Assembly (NCBI RefSeq): GCF_030252425.1
Contig: NZ_CP126994.1
Coordinates: 682,001-746,000, forward strand
Direction: 5' to 3'
DNA from: Acidisoma sp. PAMC 29798
GTDB lineage: Bacteria; Pseudomonadota; Alphaproteobacteria; Acetobacterales; Acetobacteraceae
DNA: 64,000 nucleotides
The position numbers and the translations under genes are program-made. Below, piece after piece: positions 35,843 through 44,330 of this stretch (its first letter is position 1; every line of letters begins with the position of its first letter). The notes under the pieces were generated by a model that did not search any database, was not told the origin of the DNA, and was given only the letters and a program-made list of their open reading frames with translations.

Positions 35843-36316
35843 ATGATCGGACGATCATTTTCGCTCGCACTTCTCGCATCCTCGTTGTTGGCAGTCCCGG
35901 CGCTCGCCCAGACGGATACGACCATGATGCTGCGCAACGGCGCCGCCAATCAACTCGGTGTTCTGGAATACTGTCAAAACCAGGGTGCCATCGACGGCAC
36001 GGCGATTTCAACGCAAAAACAGATTATGACCATGTTGCCAGCCGGCGGCCCGACGGATGCCGCAGAGGCAACGGGCCGTTCCGGTGCCGTTACTGTGCCG
36101 AACGGTACGGTGATGTCACTCTCCGACGCGGCGACCAGAGGCAAGACGACGGTCGCTGCACTTTGCCAGCAGATGGCATCCATGTTGAAGCAGGCAGTCG
36201 CCAATAACCCAGCCATGTCCATGTCACCGGGAGCGGCGGCGCCCGCGCCAGGTGCGATGCCGGCAATGCCTGCGATGCCGGCTATGCCAGCGGCGCCAGC
36301 CACACAGAACCCGTAA
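35843..36316 (+). CDS. Secreted protein with AMP tripeptide repeats
   Basis: A 157-residue secreted protein. A signal peptide (SFSLALLASSLLAVPALA) is cleaved after LAQ, near residue 24. The central region has a conserved-looking Cys pair (LEYCQNQGAID and ALCQQMASML). The C-terminus is an Ala-Met-Pro repeat (four AMP units) ending AAPATQNP, flexible and low complexity. I do not recognise a domain family. The ATG at 35843 follows GGAAGGA; start at 35810 is less likely. Confidence 0.65.
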   Translation: MIGRSFSLALLASSLLAVPALAQTDTTMMLRNGAANQLGVLEYCQNQGAIDGTAISTQKQIMTMLPAGGPTDAAEATGRSGAVTVPNGTVMSLSDAATRGKTTVAALCQQMASMLKQAVANNPAMSMSPGAAAPAPGAMPAMPAMPAMPAAPATQNP

Positions 36317-36467
36317 GCAGCCGCGACCTGATACGGCGCGCCGGGTGTTCCCTCTTCCGGAAGGTGAAGACGGGGCATGGATCGCTTCGGCGCGTCGACT
36401 TCCCAATTTCGTCTGCGATGCTGTGTTTCGGATCGAGCCAAGTTTTTATGTCGGGCCAGCTAATGGC

Positions 36468-37091
36468 ATGACGGCGCTCGAATGGGAGACGGCGAATGTA
36501 CGATTGCCGCCGTTGAATTTGCCGCGACAATTCGCCGATCGGGTGACGACCTCGGAGTTGCTTGGTCAAGAAGGCACTCTGGCTGACCACTATCGGCGAC
36601 TCATCACTATCGCTGACGCGCACGCCAAGACAGCGTCACTCACGCCATTCCCATACTTTCGCACTCAACCCGCGATCATTGTGAATGATGAGGTGGTGAC
36701 GGAGTTTTCGTGGAACGATGATATGCACGAAACGAGCACGATCCTTGAGATCTTCGCCGACTCCAGCGGCGGCGCTCCACGCCTGCTCCATTGGGATGTG
36801 GATCAGGGCTGGCAAATCATGATTGTGGCCACTGAGTCGGAGACCTGCTTCATCGAATGGGATGGGGAGGGGCCACCCCCGCCCACCGGAGGCTATGCCG
36901 TCGAATCGGCGGCGTTGACAGTGCAGGCGAGGGCCGCGTTGGACCGCCTGCGAACGAACCACGATCGGCTCGTGCAGGAATTCGGCCAGGACTATTGGAC
37001 CTATCGCCCGCCGCCATCCCCGGTTCGGCCAGTGAACCGCTGGCGTTCGTTTCTTGGTCGCTTGTTGTCAGCGAGCCGATCATACCGGTGA
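36468..37091 (+). CDS. Hypothetical protein (about 207 aa)
   Basis: An open frame whose coding pattern improves from the ATG at 36468 (MTALEWETANVRLPP). The product is soluble and acidic in the middle (EVVTEFSWNDDMHE, TCFIEWDGEGPPPP), with a basic Arg-rich C-terminus. Codon use is less GC-biased than in the neighbours. I recognise no family and no motif. The stretch 36317-36467 upstream holds no clear gene and could contain the true start. Convergent with the binding-protein gene, 5 bp apart. Confidence 0.45.
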   Translation: MTALEWETANVRLPPLNLPRQFADRVTTSELLGQEGTLADHYRRLITIADAHAKTASLTPFPYFRTQPAIIVNDEVVTEFSWNDDMHETSTILEIFADSSGGAPRLLHWDVDQGWQIMIVATESETCFIEWDGEGPPPPTGGYAVESAALTVQARAALDRLRTNHDRLVQEFGQDYWTYRPPPSPVRPVNRWRSFLGRLLSASRSYR

Positions 37092-37096
37092 GCGCC

Positions 37097-38038
37097 TCAG
37101 GCCGTCCAAGCGGCTTGGGAGACGTCGATCTTCCTCGGAATGAGGTGCAGGTCGAAGAAGGTATCGGCGATGGTCTGCTGGTCGGCAAGGATCGCCGGTG
37201 TGAGCGGCTCGACCCCGTATTTCTGTCGCTGAAACCAAATATCCAGGACGCTCGGGGGCACCCCCGTGGTCTTGGAAATTTCAACGGTGATCTCGGGGAT
37301 ATGAGTCGGCTCCCAAGCCTCGATCTCTTTCACGGCGGCGACGGCGGCCGTGAGTGCGGGGCCGTTCGCTTCGGCGAAGCTGCGGCGCGACACATAGAAC
37401 CCACGGTTCGGCATCAGGCCGGTGCAATCGGCCAGCTTTTTCAAGCCGGCTGCGCTGGCGGCGGCATAGAAGGGGTCCCAGATTGACCAGGCATCGACAT
37501 CGCCGCTTTGGAGGGCGATGCGTCCATCTGGCGGCTGCAAATAGACGGGCGTGATGTCGCTGTACTGAAGGCCCGCGTGGCGCAGGGCGGAGATCAGCAG
37601 GTACTGCGCGCTTGATCCCTTGGCGACCGCGACTTTCTTGCCCCGCAGGTCGGCCAGGCTTTTGATGGGTGAGTCGGGGCCGATCAGGATCGCAACCGAT
37701 TTCGGTGCGGGTTTGGTTGCGGCGGCGTAGACCACGGGCACACCAGCGGCCTGGGCGAAGATCGGTGGCGGTTCGCCGGTAAAGGCGAAGTCCACCGCGC
37801 CGGCGCTCAGCGCTTCCATGATAGGCGGGCCGGAGGTGAAGACCGACCAGGCGACATCGTAGCCGAGAGGCTTCAGACGCTCTGCCAGCAGCCCCCGCGC
37901 CTTCAGCAATGCCAGGGATACCGAGGCCTTCTGGTAGCCGACGTTCAGCACCCGGTTGGCCGCGACGGCCTTGGTGCGAAAGCCGAGCAAGGTTGGGGCG
38001 GCAAGGGCGCCCGCCTGGAGCAGATGGCGGCGTTTCAT
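37097..38038 (-). CDS. Aliphatic sulfonate-type ABC binding protein (SsuA/TauA-like)
   Basis: A 313-residue periplasmic binding protein of the SsuA/TauA/NMT1 group. A Tat/Sec-like N-terminus (MKRRHLLQAGALAAPTLLGF) precedes the mature domain. Family segments are VDFAFTGEPPPIFAQ, SLADLRGKKVAVAKGSSAQY, and GDVDAWSIWDPFY. It normally feeds an SsuBC/TauBC importer, but no ATPase or permease gene adjoins it here. The true start is the ATG at 38038; the extra N-terminal residues from an earlier frame are not credible. Confidence 0.87.
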   Translation of the reverse strand: MKRRHLLQAGALAAPTLLGFRTKAVAANRVLNVGYQKASVSLALLKARGLLAERLKPLGYDVAWSVFTSGPPIMEALSAGAVDFAFTGEPPPIFAQAAGVPVVYAAATKPAPKSVAILIGPDSPIKSLADLRGKKVAVAKGSSAQYLLISALRHAGLQYSDITPVYLQPPDGRIALQSGDVDAWSIWDPFYAAASAAGLKKLADCTGLMPNRGFYVSRRSFAEANGPALTAAVAAVKEIEAWEPTHIPEITVEISKTTGVPPSVLDIWFQRQKYGVEPLTPAILADQQTIADTFFDLHLIPRKIDVSQAAWTA

Positions 38039-38089
38039 GATGATCGTATCCTCTTGGAGTGGGGCGGATACTAAGGCCGGCGAGGGTTG

Positions 38090-38115
38090 GGCGGATAGCG
38101 CTGCGCTCATCCGCC
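38090..38115. repeat. Dispersed hairpin repeat, variant copy 4
   Basis: GGCGGAT (38090-38096) pairs with ATCCGCC (38109-38115) around AGCGCTGCGCTC. The arms match the other copies but with GGCGGAT in place of GGCGGAA. It lies in the 92-bp gap between the co-directional MFS and binding-protein genes. Confidence 0.6.
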
Positions 38116-38130
38116 GCCCCAGCATAGCGG

Positions 38131-39327
38131 CTAACGCCGGGCCAAACTCAGGATCATCGCCATGGCGGCGAGGCCGCCAAGCCCGAGAGAGGCAAGTGCG
38201 CCAAGCAGGCCGAGCGGCAGGATCAGGGCACCCGCGATCAACATGCCCAGCGGCCAGCAGCCGATGCAGACGGTGATCAGACCCATGACGCGGCTGCGCA
38301 GTTCGGGCGGCGTATCGGCCATTACGATGGTGGTCTGGTGAATATTGTAGACGGCGCTGCCGAGGCCGCCGAGGAACAAGGCGATCAGAATCGGTAGCAG
38401 GGGATGCGCCAGCATGCCCAGCAGCGCGGCGGTGACCAAGGCCAGGAACAGCACCGCCGCGCCGCCGGCCAGCCAGCGCAAGGGATGCCCCCGCGCGGGC
38501 CGAAGCGCTAGCACCGTTCCGGCGAGCAGTGACCCTGCCGGTTCGGCTGCAGCCAGCACGCCGATCATTTGCGGTGACAGATGCAGCACCAGCTTGCCGA
38601 GCGGCGTCACCAATGTGGTGTAGCTATAGCCGAAGAGATTGGTGATCACGGTGACGGCGAGGAGCACGAGGATGGCGCGCCGCCCGCGCGCGAAGGCGAA
38701 GCCCTCTCGCATGTCGCGCATCGCGACGGCCAAGGACATTCGGCGCACGACCGCCTGGCGATGCGTGATGCCCGCGACCAGGATGGCGGTGCCCAGGCTG
38801 ACGGTGGCCGACATCAGGAAGGCGCCGGAGAGACCGATCTGCTGATAGGCGAGACCGCCGAGCAAGGGGCCGGCGACCCGCGTGGCGTAATTTGTCATGC
38901 TGTCGATGGCGACGGCGCGGGACGCGAGGCGCGGGCCGGCGCTCTCGGCGATCATGCGGCGGCGCGCCGGCATTTCGGTCGCATAGACCAGGCCGCTGAC
39001 AAGCGCCGCGACGCCGATGTGCCAGGGCCGCAACACACCCAGCAGTGCCAGCACGCCGACGCTTGCGGAGGCGAGGGCGCTCAGCACCAAGCCGCCGGTG
39101 ACGATTCGCTTACGGTCTATGGCGTCGGAGATGACGCCGATGAGCGCGCCCGTCGCCAACAGCGGCAGGCTGCGCGCCGCCGAAACGAGTGCCACGTCGA
39201 AGCCTGAGCCGGTCACTTGCAAGGTGAACAGAGCGGCCGCCAGGACTTCCAGCCAAAGCATGGCGTTGGACGTGCCGCCCGCGATCCAGAGCCGGACGAA
39301 GCCCGGGGCCTTGAGCAATCCCGGCAT
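38131..39327 (-). CDS. MFS transporter (MFS_3 / enterobactin-exporter-like)
   Basis: A 398-residue membrane protein with about 12 hydrophobic helices. The inter-helix motif is visible as DAIDRKRIVTGG after helix 2 (motif A variant), and a basic loop AMRDMREGFAFARGRRA lies in the middle. It resembles the MFS_3 exporter group. Its substrate cannot be inferred, and the neighbours do not help. It starts at 39327 and is divergent from the ornithine decarboxylase leader. Confidence 0.85.
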   Translation of the reverse strand: MPGLLKAPGFVRLWIAGGTSNAMLWLEVLAAALFTLQVTGSGFDVALVSAARSLPLLATGALIGVISDAIDRKRIVTGGLVLSALASASVGVLALLGVLRPWHIGVAALVSGLVYATEMPARRRMIAESAGPRLASRAVAIDSMTNYATRVAGPLLGGLAYQQIGLSGAFLMSATVSLGTAILVAGITHRQAVVRRMSLAVAMRDMREGFAFARGRRAILVLLAVTVITNLFGYSYTTLVTPLGKLVLHLSPQMIGVLAAAEPAGSLLAGTVLALRPARGHPLRWLAGGAAVLFLALVTAALLGMLAHPLLPILIALFLGGLGSAVYNIHQTTIVMADTPPELRSRVMGLITVCIGCWPLGMLIAGALILPLGLLGALASLGLGGLAAMAMILSLARR

Positions 39328-39628
39328 TTTCGCCCTTCTGTCTTATGTCGCACTCGCTTGTGGTCGTCGGCCGCTTCCACGCAAGCGCGTGGCGGCTGCG
39401 AGCCTATGTTCTGTTGGAATATCTGGAGGTTGCGATCAACATCCCGCGCGCCGTCCAATCGTTCTATATCACCTTCCGCGCCGCTGCCCCGCTTGGCAAA
39501 CTCTTGGCGCAGCCTTGACGCAACCCGCACGTGCCGCGAGCCCCTCCAAGGGGCACAGCAACGACGTAACGCGTCCTTTTTGGTCCAACCGGTCCCAATC
39601 CCGACCGGTGTCCTGAAGGGAAACGGAT
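39328..39628. other. Non-coding part of the MFS / ornithine decarboxylase divergent gap
   Basis: The 504-base gap 39328-39831 separates the divergent MFS and ornithine decarboxylase genes. In this first 301 bases I see no supported gene; a TTGACG at 39515-39520 is a possible -35 box, without a convincing -10 partner. The rest is the structured leader described separately. Confidence 0.5.
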
Positions 39629-39679
39629 ATGTTTTCTGTTCCGCACGCTGCGATGCCTCTTCATCGCATCTTCGTCTGA
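39629..39679 (+). CDS. Candidate leader peptide (16 aa) upstream of ornithine decarboxylase
   Basis: A 16-codon frame encoding MFSVPHAAMPLHRIFV, preceded by AAGGGA at a good ribosome spacing. It is followed by the hairpin at 39686-39706 and then the decarboxylase start at 39832. A smaller hairpin (39649-39655 with 39662-39668) lies inside the frame. The arrangement is what is expected of a translation-sensing leader. In E. coli, speF is preceded by a leader peptide sensing ornithine, and a speF leader motif is known in alpha-proteobacteria; whether this frame belongs to either is not shown here. Confidence 0.5.
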   Translation: MFSVPHAAMPLHRIFV

Positions 39680-39685
39680 GGTTTC

Positions 39686-39811
39686 GCCGACGCACTCCGC
39701 GTCGGCCTGATCTCCTGTCGTTTGGTTCCGCTGCCGGCGTTCGCTCGGTCAGCGGGCTGGTCCATGCGCCCCTTTCGTATGTTCAAGACGTCACACGCGC
39801 CGAGAGGCGCG
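39686..39811 (+). promoter_or_regulatory. Structured 5' leader of ornithine decarboxylase (speF-leader-like)
   Basis: Two clear hairpins lie between the leader peptide and the decarboxylase: GCCGACGC (39686-39693) with GCGTCGGC (39699-39706), an 8-bp perfect stem, and CGCGCC (39796-39801) with GGCGCG (39806-39811) closing a GAGA tetraloop. The latter ends just before the CGAGGA ribosome site at 39819-39824. Position and gene match the alpha-proteobacterial speF leader class; the match is by context, not by a covariance search. Confidence 0.5.
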
Positions 39812-39831
39812 GGTGCTACGAGGATTGTCCG

Positions 39832-41055
39832 ATGAGCTATATCTCTGCCCGTGACACCATTGTTGCCTTCCGCCGCGAGCCCGTTTCGCCGGCCTTGCCC
39901 TCGGTCGAGCAGGCCGTGCGGTCGTCGCAGCCGAGCGAGCCGATGTACTGCCTGCGCCCGGCTGTCATCCGTGACACCGCCGCGCGCTTCGCCCAGGATT
40001 TCCGGGGCGACACGCTGTACGCTGTGAAGTGCAATCCGGAGCCGACCGTGCTGCGCGCGATCTGGGATGGCGGCGTGCGCCATTTCGATTGCGCATCGGC
40101 GGGCGAGGTGGCGCTGGTGCGGTCGATGTTCCCGGACGCCCATATCCACTTCATGCATCCGGTGAAGTCGCGCCGTGCGATCCGTGAGGCCTATGGCCGC
40201 TTCGGCGTGCGGGACTTCGTGCTCGACAGCGCGGCGGAGTTCGCCAAGATCATGGACGAGACGGGCTATGCCGAGGATCTCGGCCTCGTTGTGCGCATCG
40301 GCCTGCCGCCGGGCGGCGCCATGTACGACCTCTCCGGCAAGTTCGGCGCCGGGATGGAGGAGACGGTTGCCCTGCTGCGTGCAGCGCGGCCGGTCGCCCG
40401 CCGTCTGGGTGTGTCCTTCCATGTCGGTTCGCAGTGCATGGATCCGCTGGCCTATCGCCGCGCCCTGCAAATGGCCGGGGAGGCGATCCGCCTGGCCGGT
40501 GTCGCGATCGACATAATCGATGTCGGCGGTGGCTTTCCGGTGAGCTATCCGGATGTCGAGCCGCCGCCGCTCGGCGCCTTCTTCGCGGAAATCGAGGGCG
40601 CTTTAGATGCCCTCAATCTGCCGGCCGCGCGGCTGTGGGCTGAGCCCGGCCGGGCGCTGGTCGCGGCCGGTGCTTCCGTCGTGGTGCAGGTGCAGATGCG
40701 CCGTGGCGACGCGCTGTATGTGAATGATGGCATCTACGGCAGCCTGTCGGATGCCGGCGCGCCCGGCTTCCGCTTTCCGGTGCGCCGGGTTCTCGATGTA
40801 TCGGAGGGCGATGCCGATCTGCGCGCCTATAGCTTCTTCGGCCCGACCTGCGACAGCGCCGACCACATGAAGGGGCCGTTCATGCTGCCGCCCGATATGG
40901 CTGAAGGCGACTGGATCGAAATCGGCCAGCTTGGCGCCTACGGCGTTTGCCTGGGCACGGACTTCAACGGGTTCGATCGCGCGCAACTGCTTCAGGTGCG
41001 TGACGCCCCGATGCTGGAGACGCCGGGCCACGAGCCCATTCGCCTCGCCGCCTGA
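39832..41055 (+). CDS. Ornithine decarboxylase, class III PLP type
   Basis: A 407-residue fold-type III decarboxylase that makes putrescine. The PLP Lys is in LYAVKCNPEP near residue 65, the phosphate loop in VDVGGGFPVSY-type sequence, EPGRALVAAG follows, and the C-terminal active-site motif FFGPTCDSADH supplies the catalytic Cys and Asp. This matches eukaryotic-type ODC used by alpha-proteobacteria. Homospermidine synthase follows 32 bp downstream and consumes putrescine. The start is the ATG at 39832; the long upstream frame has no homologous content. Ornithine preference over lysine is inferred from context. Confidence 0.92.
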   Translation: MSYISARDTIVAFRREPVSPALPSVEQAVRSSQPSEPMYCLRPAVIRDTAARFAQDFRGDTLYAVKCNPEPTVLRAIWDGGVRHFDCASAGEVALVRSMFPDAHIHFMHPVKSRRAIREAYGRFGVRDFVLDSAAEFAKIMDETGYAEDLGLVVRIGLPPGGAMYDLSGKFGAGMEETVALLRAARPVARRLGVSFHVGSQCMDPLAYRRALQMAGEAIRLAGVAIDIIDVGGGFPVSYPDVEPPPLGAFFAEIEGALDALNLPAARLWAEPGRALVAAGASVVVQVQMRRGDALYVNDGIYGSLSDAGAPGFRFPVRRVLDVSEGDADLRAYSFFGPTCDSADHMKGPFMLPPDMAEGDWIEIGQLGAYGVCLGTDFNGFDRAQLLQVRDAPMLETPGHEPIRLAA

Positions 41056-41087
41056 CCCTGTCCTTATTCTCGTCGGAGGTTCCCCCC

Positions 41088-42494
41088 GTGAAGCACGTTT
41101 CTTTCTCTGGCCGGCTCGTCATGGTCGGCTGCGGCAGCATTGGCCAGGGCGTTTTGCCGCTCATTCTGCGGCACATCGACCTGACGCCTGCGCAGATCAC
41201 CATCGTCAACTCCGATGAGCGTGGGCGCGCCGTCGCGACCGAGCAGGGCGTGACCTATATCGTGTCGCCGCTCACACGCGACAATTACCGGGGCGTGCTG
41301 ACGCCGCTGGTGGGCGCGGGCGACTTCCTGCTCAACCTGTCGGTTGACGTGTCCTCCGTCGCGCTGATCGAGTTCTGCCGCGAAGCCGGCGCGCTGTATC
41401 TCGACACCTGTGTCGAGCCCTGGGCCGGCGGCTATACCGACACGTCGCTCTCCGCCTCGCAGCGCTCCAACTACGGGCTGCGCGAATCCGCACTTGCTGT
41501 GCAGGCGGCGCATCCCGAAGGTCCGACCGCGCTCATCACCCATGGCGCCAATCCCGGCCTGGTGTCGCATTTCGTCAAGCAGGCGCTGCTGAATCTCGCC
41601 AAGGACGGCGGCCATGACGTTGCCGTGCCGACGACGCGCGCGGAATGGGGCGCGCTTGCGCAGTCCCTGTCCGTCAAGGTCATCCACATCGCCGAGCGCG
41701 ACACCCAGGTCGCGAATATCCCCAAAGAGCGGGACGAGTTCGTCAATACCTGGTCGGTGGACGGCTTCGTAGGCGAAGGCTGCCAGCCGGCCGAGCTTGG
41801 TTGGGGCACGCATGAGACCGTGTGGCCGGCCGATGCGCGGCGCCATGAGTTCGGCACCGGTGCCGCGATCTATCTGGAGCGTCCTGGCGCTTCCACGCGC
41901 GTGCGCACCTGGACGCCGCTGGAAGGACCGTTCCACGGCTTCCTGATCACCCATAACGAATCCATCTCCATCGCCGACTATTACACGGTGAAGAACGGCG
42001 GCGACGTCGCGTATCGCCCGACCGTTCATTACGCCTATCACCCGGCCGATGACGCGGTTCTGTCCGTGCATGAACTCGCCGGCAAGAACTGGCATATGCA
42101 GAGCCGCACACGGCTGATGATGAACGAGATCATTTCGGGCATGGACGAACTGGGCGTGCTGTTGATGGGTCATCACGGCGGCGCCTATTGGTATGGCTCC
42201 CGGCTGACGATCGAGGAGGCGCGGTCGCTGGCGCCGCATAACAATGCGACCAGCCTGCAAGTCACGGCGGCGGTGCTGGCCGGCGTCATCTGGGCGATGG
42301 AGAATCCGGCGCGCGGCATTATCGAGCCGGACGCCATCGACCATGAGCGCATCCTGGAAATCACCCGTCCCTATCTGGGCGAAGTCGTGGGCGTCTATTC
42401 CGACTGGACGCCTCTGGTAGATCGTGGCGTTTTGTTCCCGGAAGCGGTGGATGCGGCGGAGCCCTGGCTGTTCGGCAATTTCCGGGTGACCTGA
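41088..42494 (+). CDS. hss: Homospermidine synthase
   Basis: A 468-residue NAD-dependent enzyme that converts two putrescines to sym-homospermidine. It has the bacterial HSS pattern: Rossmann loop LVMVGCGSIGQGVLP at the N-terminus, LDTCVEPWAGGY, THGANPGLVSHFVK, and the C-terminal GHHGGAYWYGSRL. The start is GTG at 41088, with CGGAGG about 11 bp upstream. It is the second gene of the polyamine operon, downstream of ornithine decarboxylase. Homospermidine is a major polyamine of many alpha-proteobacteria. Confidence 0.95.
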   Translation: MKHVSFSGRLVMVGCGSIGQGVLPLILRHIDLTPAQITIVNSDERGRAVATEQGVTYIVSPLTRDNYRGVLTPLVGAGDFLLNLSVDVSSVALIEFCREAGALYLDTCVEPWAGGYTDTSLSASQRSNYGLRESALAVQAAHPEGPTALITHGANPGLVSHFVKQALLNLAKDGGHDVAVPTTRAEWGALAQSLSVKVIHIAERDTQVANIPKERDEFVNTWSVDGFVGEGCQPAELGWGTHETVWPADARRHEFGTGAAIYLERPGASTRVRTWTPLEGPFHGFLITHNESISIADYYTVKNGGDVAYRPTVHYAYHPADDAVLSVHELAGKNWHMQSRTRLMMNEIISGMDELGVLLMGHHGGAYWYGSRLTIEEARSLAPHNNATSLQVTAAVLAGVIWAMENPARGIIEPDAIDHERILEITRPYLGEVVGVYSDWTPLVDRGVLFPEAVDAAEPWLFGNFRVT

Positions 42495-42571
42495 ACCGAG
42501 CCGGCCGCCGAGGGAGGGCGATCGGGATCAGGAGGCATGCGCCGGCTGCAGAATATGCTAGTGCCGGTGTA

Positions 42572-43627
42572 ATGAGAGTCCCGAGCCTTTCCTCGCTTCT
42601 GTCGTTACCCGGTCAAAAGTTCCACTTGCTGGGGCTGAGTGGCCGGTTGCGGCTTCTTTTAGCCGTGATCATGGTGCCGTCTCTTTTGCTCTTGGTTTTG
42701 AATGCCAATCAGCATCGCATTGACGTCATGCACGCCGTTCACGACCAAGCCCTGTATTCTGCAGAACTCGCCGCGATTTCTGCCAACGCTGCGATACCGA
42801 TCGCCGCGCGCAGCCCGCCGATCCTGATGGTCGGGCTCGCCCGCCCCGACATCGCCGATCGCACCATCCGTCATATGGTCGCGTCGATTGTTCTCGCGAT
42901 CTTCGTGCTTGGCGCTGCCATCTTTACGGTCGGATGGTTGGCCGACCTGCGGGTCCTGCGGCCCATGCAGGCGCTCACCTTGGCCGCGACCCGCCTGTCG
43001 GGCGGAAATCTGGATGCGCGTGCGGATCTCAGCCGCATCCCGATGAAGGAGATGCGCGTGCTGGCCGAAGCCTTCAATACGATGGCCCAAAGCCTTCAGC
43101 ACCTGGCGCTCCGGGACGGCCTGACCGGCATCGCCAATCGCCGACAGTTCGATCTCGCGCTCGACAGTGAGGTCCAGCGCGCCAACCGCATGGGCAAGAC
43201 ACTGTCCCTGCTGATGATCGACGCCGATCACTTCAAATCCTTCAACGATCACTATGGCCATGTCGCGGGAGATGCCTGCCTGCGCCGCATCGCGGAGGCG
43301 CTTCACGCCTTGGGCAAGCGCCCGGCCGATCTGGTTGCCCGCTATGGCGGCGAGGAATTCGTGATCCTTCTGCCGGATACGGATCAGGCGGCCGCTTTCG
43401 CCATCGCCCTTGGCCTGCTGAATGCGGTCCGTGCCCTCGCTCTGCCCCATGCGGCGGCTGACCGGGGGATCGTCACCATCAGCATCGGCATGGTGACCTT
43501 GGTCGCCCCCGTTGTCATCGTGACGCATACGCTGATCGAACTCGCCGACCAGGCGCTGTATGCGGCCAAGGTCGCCGGACGAGACAGGATCGTCGTCAGC
43601 GATGGCCAAGCCCTCTCAGCGGAATAG
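42572..43627 (+). CDS. HAMP-GGDEF diguanylate cyclase
   Basis: A 351-residue membrane sensor. Two hydrophobic segments (about residues 30-50 and 105-130) frame a short periplasmic region, followed by a HAMP domain (RPMQALTLAATRLSGGNLDAR) and a C-terminal GGDEF domain. The catalytic motif is GGEEF in VARYGGEEFVILLP, an active variant, and the conserved ANRRQFD and DADHFKSFNDHYGH segments are present. It should make cyclic di-GMP in response to a periplasmic signal. The product is monofunctional, with no EAL domain. Confidence 0.9.
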   Translation: MRVPSLSSLLSLPGQKFHLLGLSGRLRLLLAVIMVPSLLLLVLNANQHRIDVMHAVHDQALYSAELAAISANAAIPIAARSPPILMVGLARPDIADRTIRHMVASIVLAIFVLGAAIFTVGWLADLRVLRPMQALTLAATRLSGGNLDARADLSRIPMKEMRVLAEAFNTMAQSLQHLALRDGLTGIANRRQFDLALDSEVQRANRMGKTLSLLMIDADHFKSFNDHYGHVAGDACLRRIAEALHALGKRPADLVARYGGEEFVILLPDTDQAAAFAIALGLLNAVRALALPHAAADRGIVTISIGMVTLVAPVVIVTHTLIELADQALYAAKVAGRDRIVVSDGQALSAE

Positions 43628-43697
43628 CCGCCGCTTCCCACGAATAAATGACGGAGACGCGGTGTTCCTGCGCAGGCAGCGCCGCTATCGTTGCGTC

Positions 43698-44330
43698 ATG
43701 AAGGTGATCAGTTGGAACTTGCTGCATCGTGAAGGCGCCGAACTGACGGAGGTGGCGCGCCTTATCGAGAGCCAAAGACCGGACCTTCTGATGATGCAGG
43801 AGGTCACGACCGCCTTCGATGTCCTGCCGACGCTGGTGGGTGGGGTCTATTCCCGAACGCCTCTGCCCGGCCGGGTGCATGGTCTGGCGATGTGGGCGCC
43901 GCATGCGCCCGCGCGGCCCCCGCTGATCTTCCCCTTGCCGTCAGGCGCCATCGTCCATCGCGTCTGCCAGGTGGTCGATCTCGGCCCCTTCAGCGTCGCG
44001 AACGTGCATCTGTCCCAGGGGCAATTGCTCAATCGTCGCCAATTGCTGGCCGTGGTTCGGCGGCTGCCGCCCTGTGCCGCCATTATCGGCGACTATAATC
44101 TTGTCGGGCCGACCCTCATTCCTGGCTTCAGGGATGTCGGTTTACGCCGGCATACCCATCGCATGAGCGATCTGGTGCCGCTGCGGCTCGACCGCTGTCT
44201 CATCCGTGGGCTGGTCTGCACGGAGGCGGAGGTGCTGGCGCGGGGCAAATCCGACCACAAGCCGATCATGCTCGACCTGGCTCTCGCCTCAGAGGTAGGG
44301 CAGCAGCAGGCGCGCGCTCGCATCGCTTAG
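43698..44330 (+). CDS. Endonuclease/exonuclease/phosphatase family hydrolase
   Basis: A 210-residue EEP-fold phosphodiesterase. Active-site segments are MKVISWNLLHREG (Asn), LLMMQEV (Glu), NVHLS (His), IGDYN (Asp-x-Asn) and KSDHKPIMLDL (Asp-His). The family includes nucleases, phosphatases and sphingomyelinases, and this one cannot be assigned to any. The protein is short and near the minimal fold length. Its 3' end overlaps the convergent synthase gene by 42 bp. Confidence 0.8.
   Translation: MKVISWNLLHREGAELTEVARLIESQRPDLLMMQEVTTAFDVLPTLVGGVYSRTPLPGRVHGLAMWAPHAPARPPLIFPLPSGAIVHRVCQVVDLGPFSVANVHLSQGQLLNRRQLLAVVRRLPPCAAIIGDYNLVGPTLIPGFRDVGLRRHTHRMSDLVPLRLDRCLIRGLVCTEAEVLARGKSDHKPIMLDLALASEVGQQQARARIA

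Noticed and set aside
35629-36207. Open frame of 192 codons starting at 35629
   Set aside because: It overlaps the small secreted gene in another frame and shows no family pattern or codon bias.
39217-39831. Upstream extension of the ornithine decarboxylase frame to 39217
   Set aside because: The extension overlaps the MFS gene, has no homologous content, and a good ribosome site lies just before the ATG at 39832.
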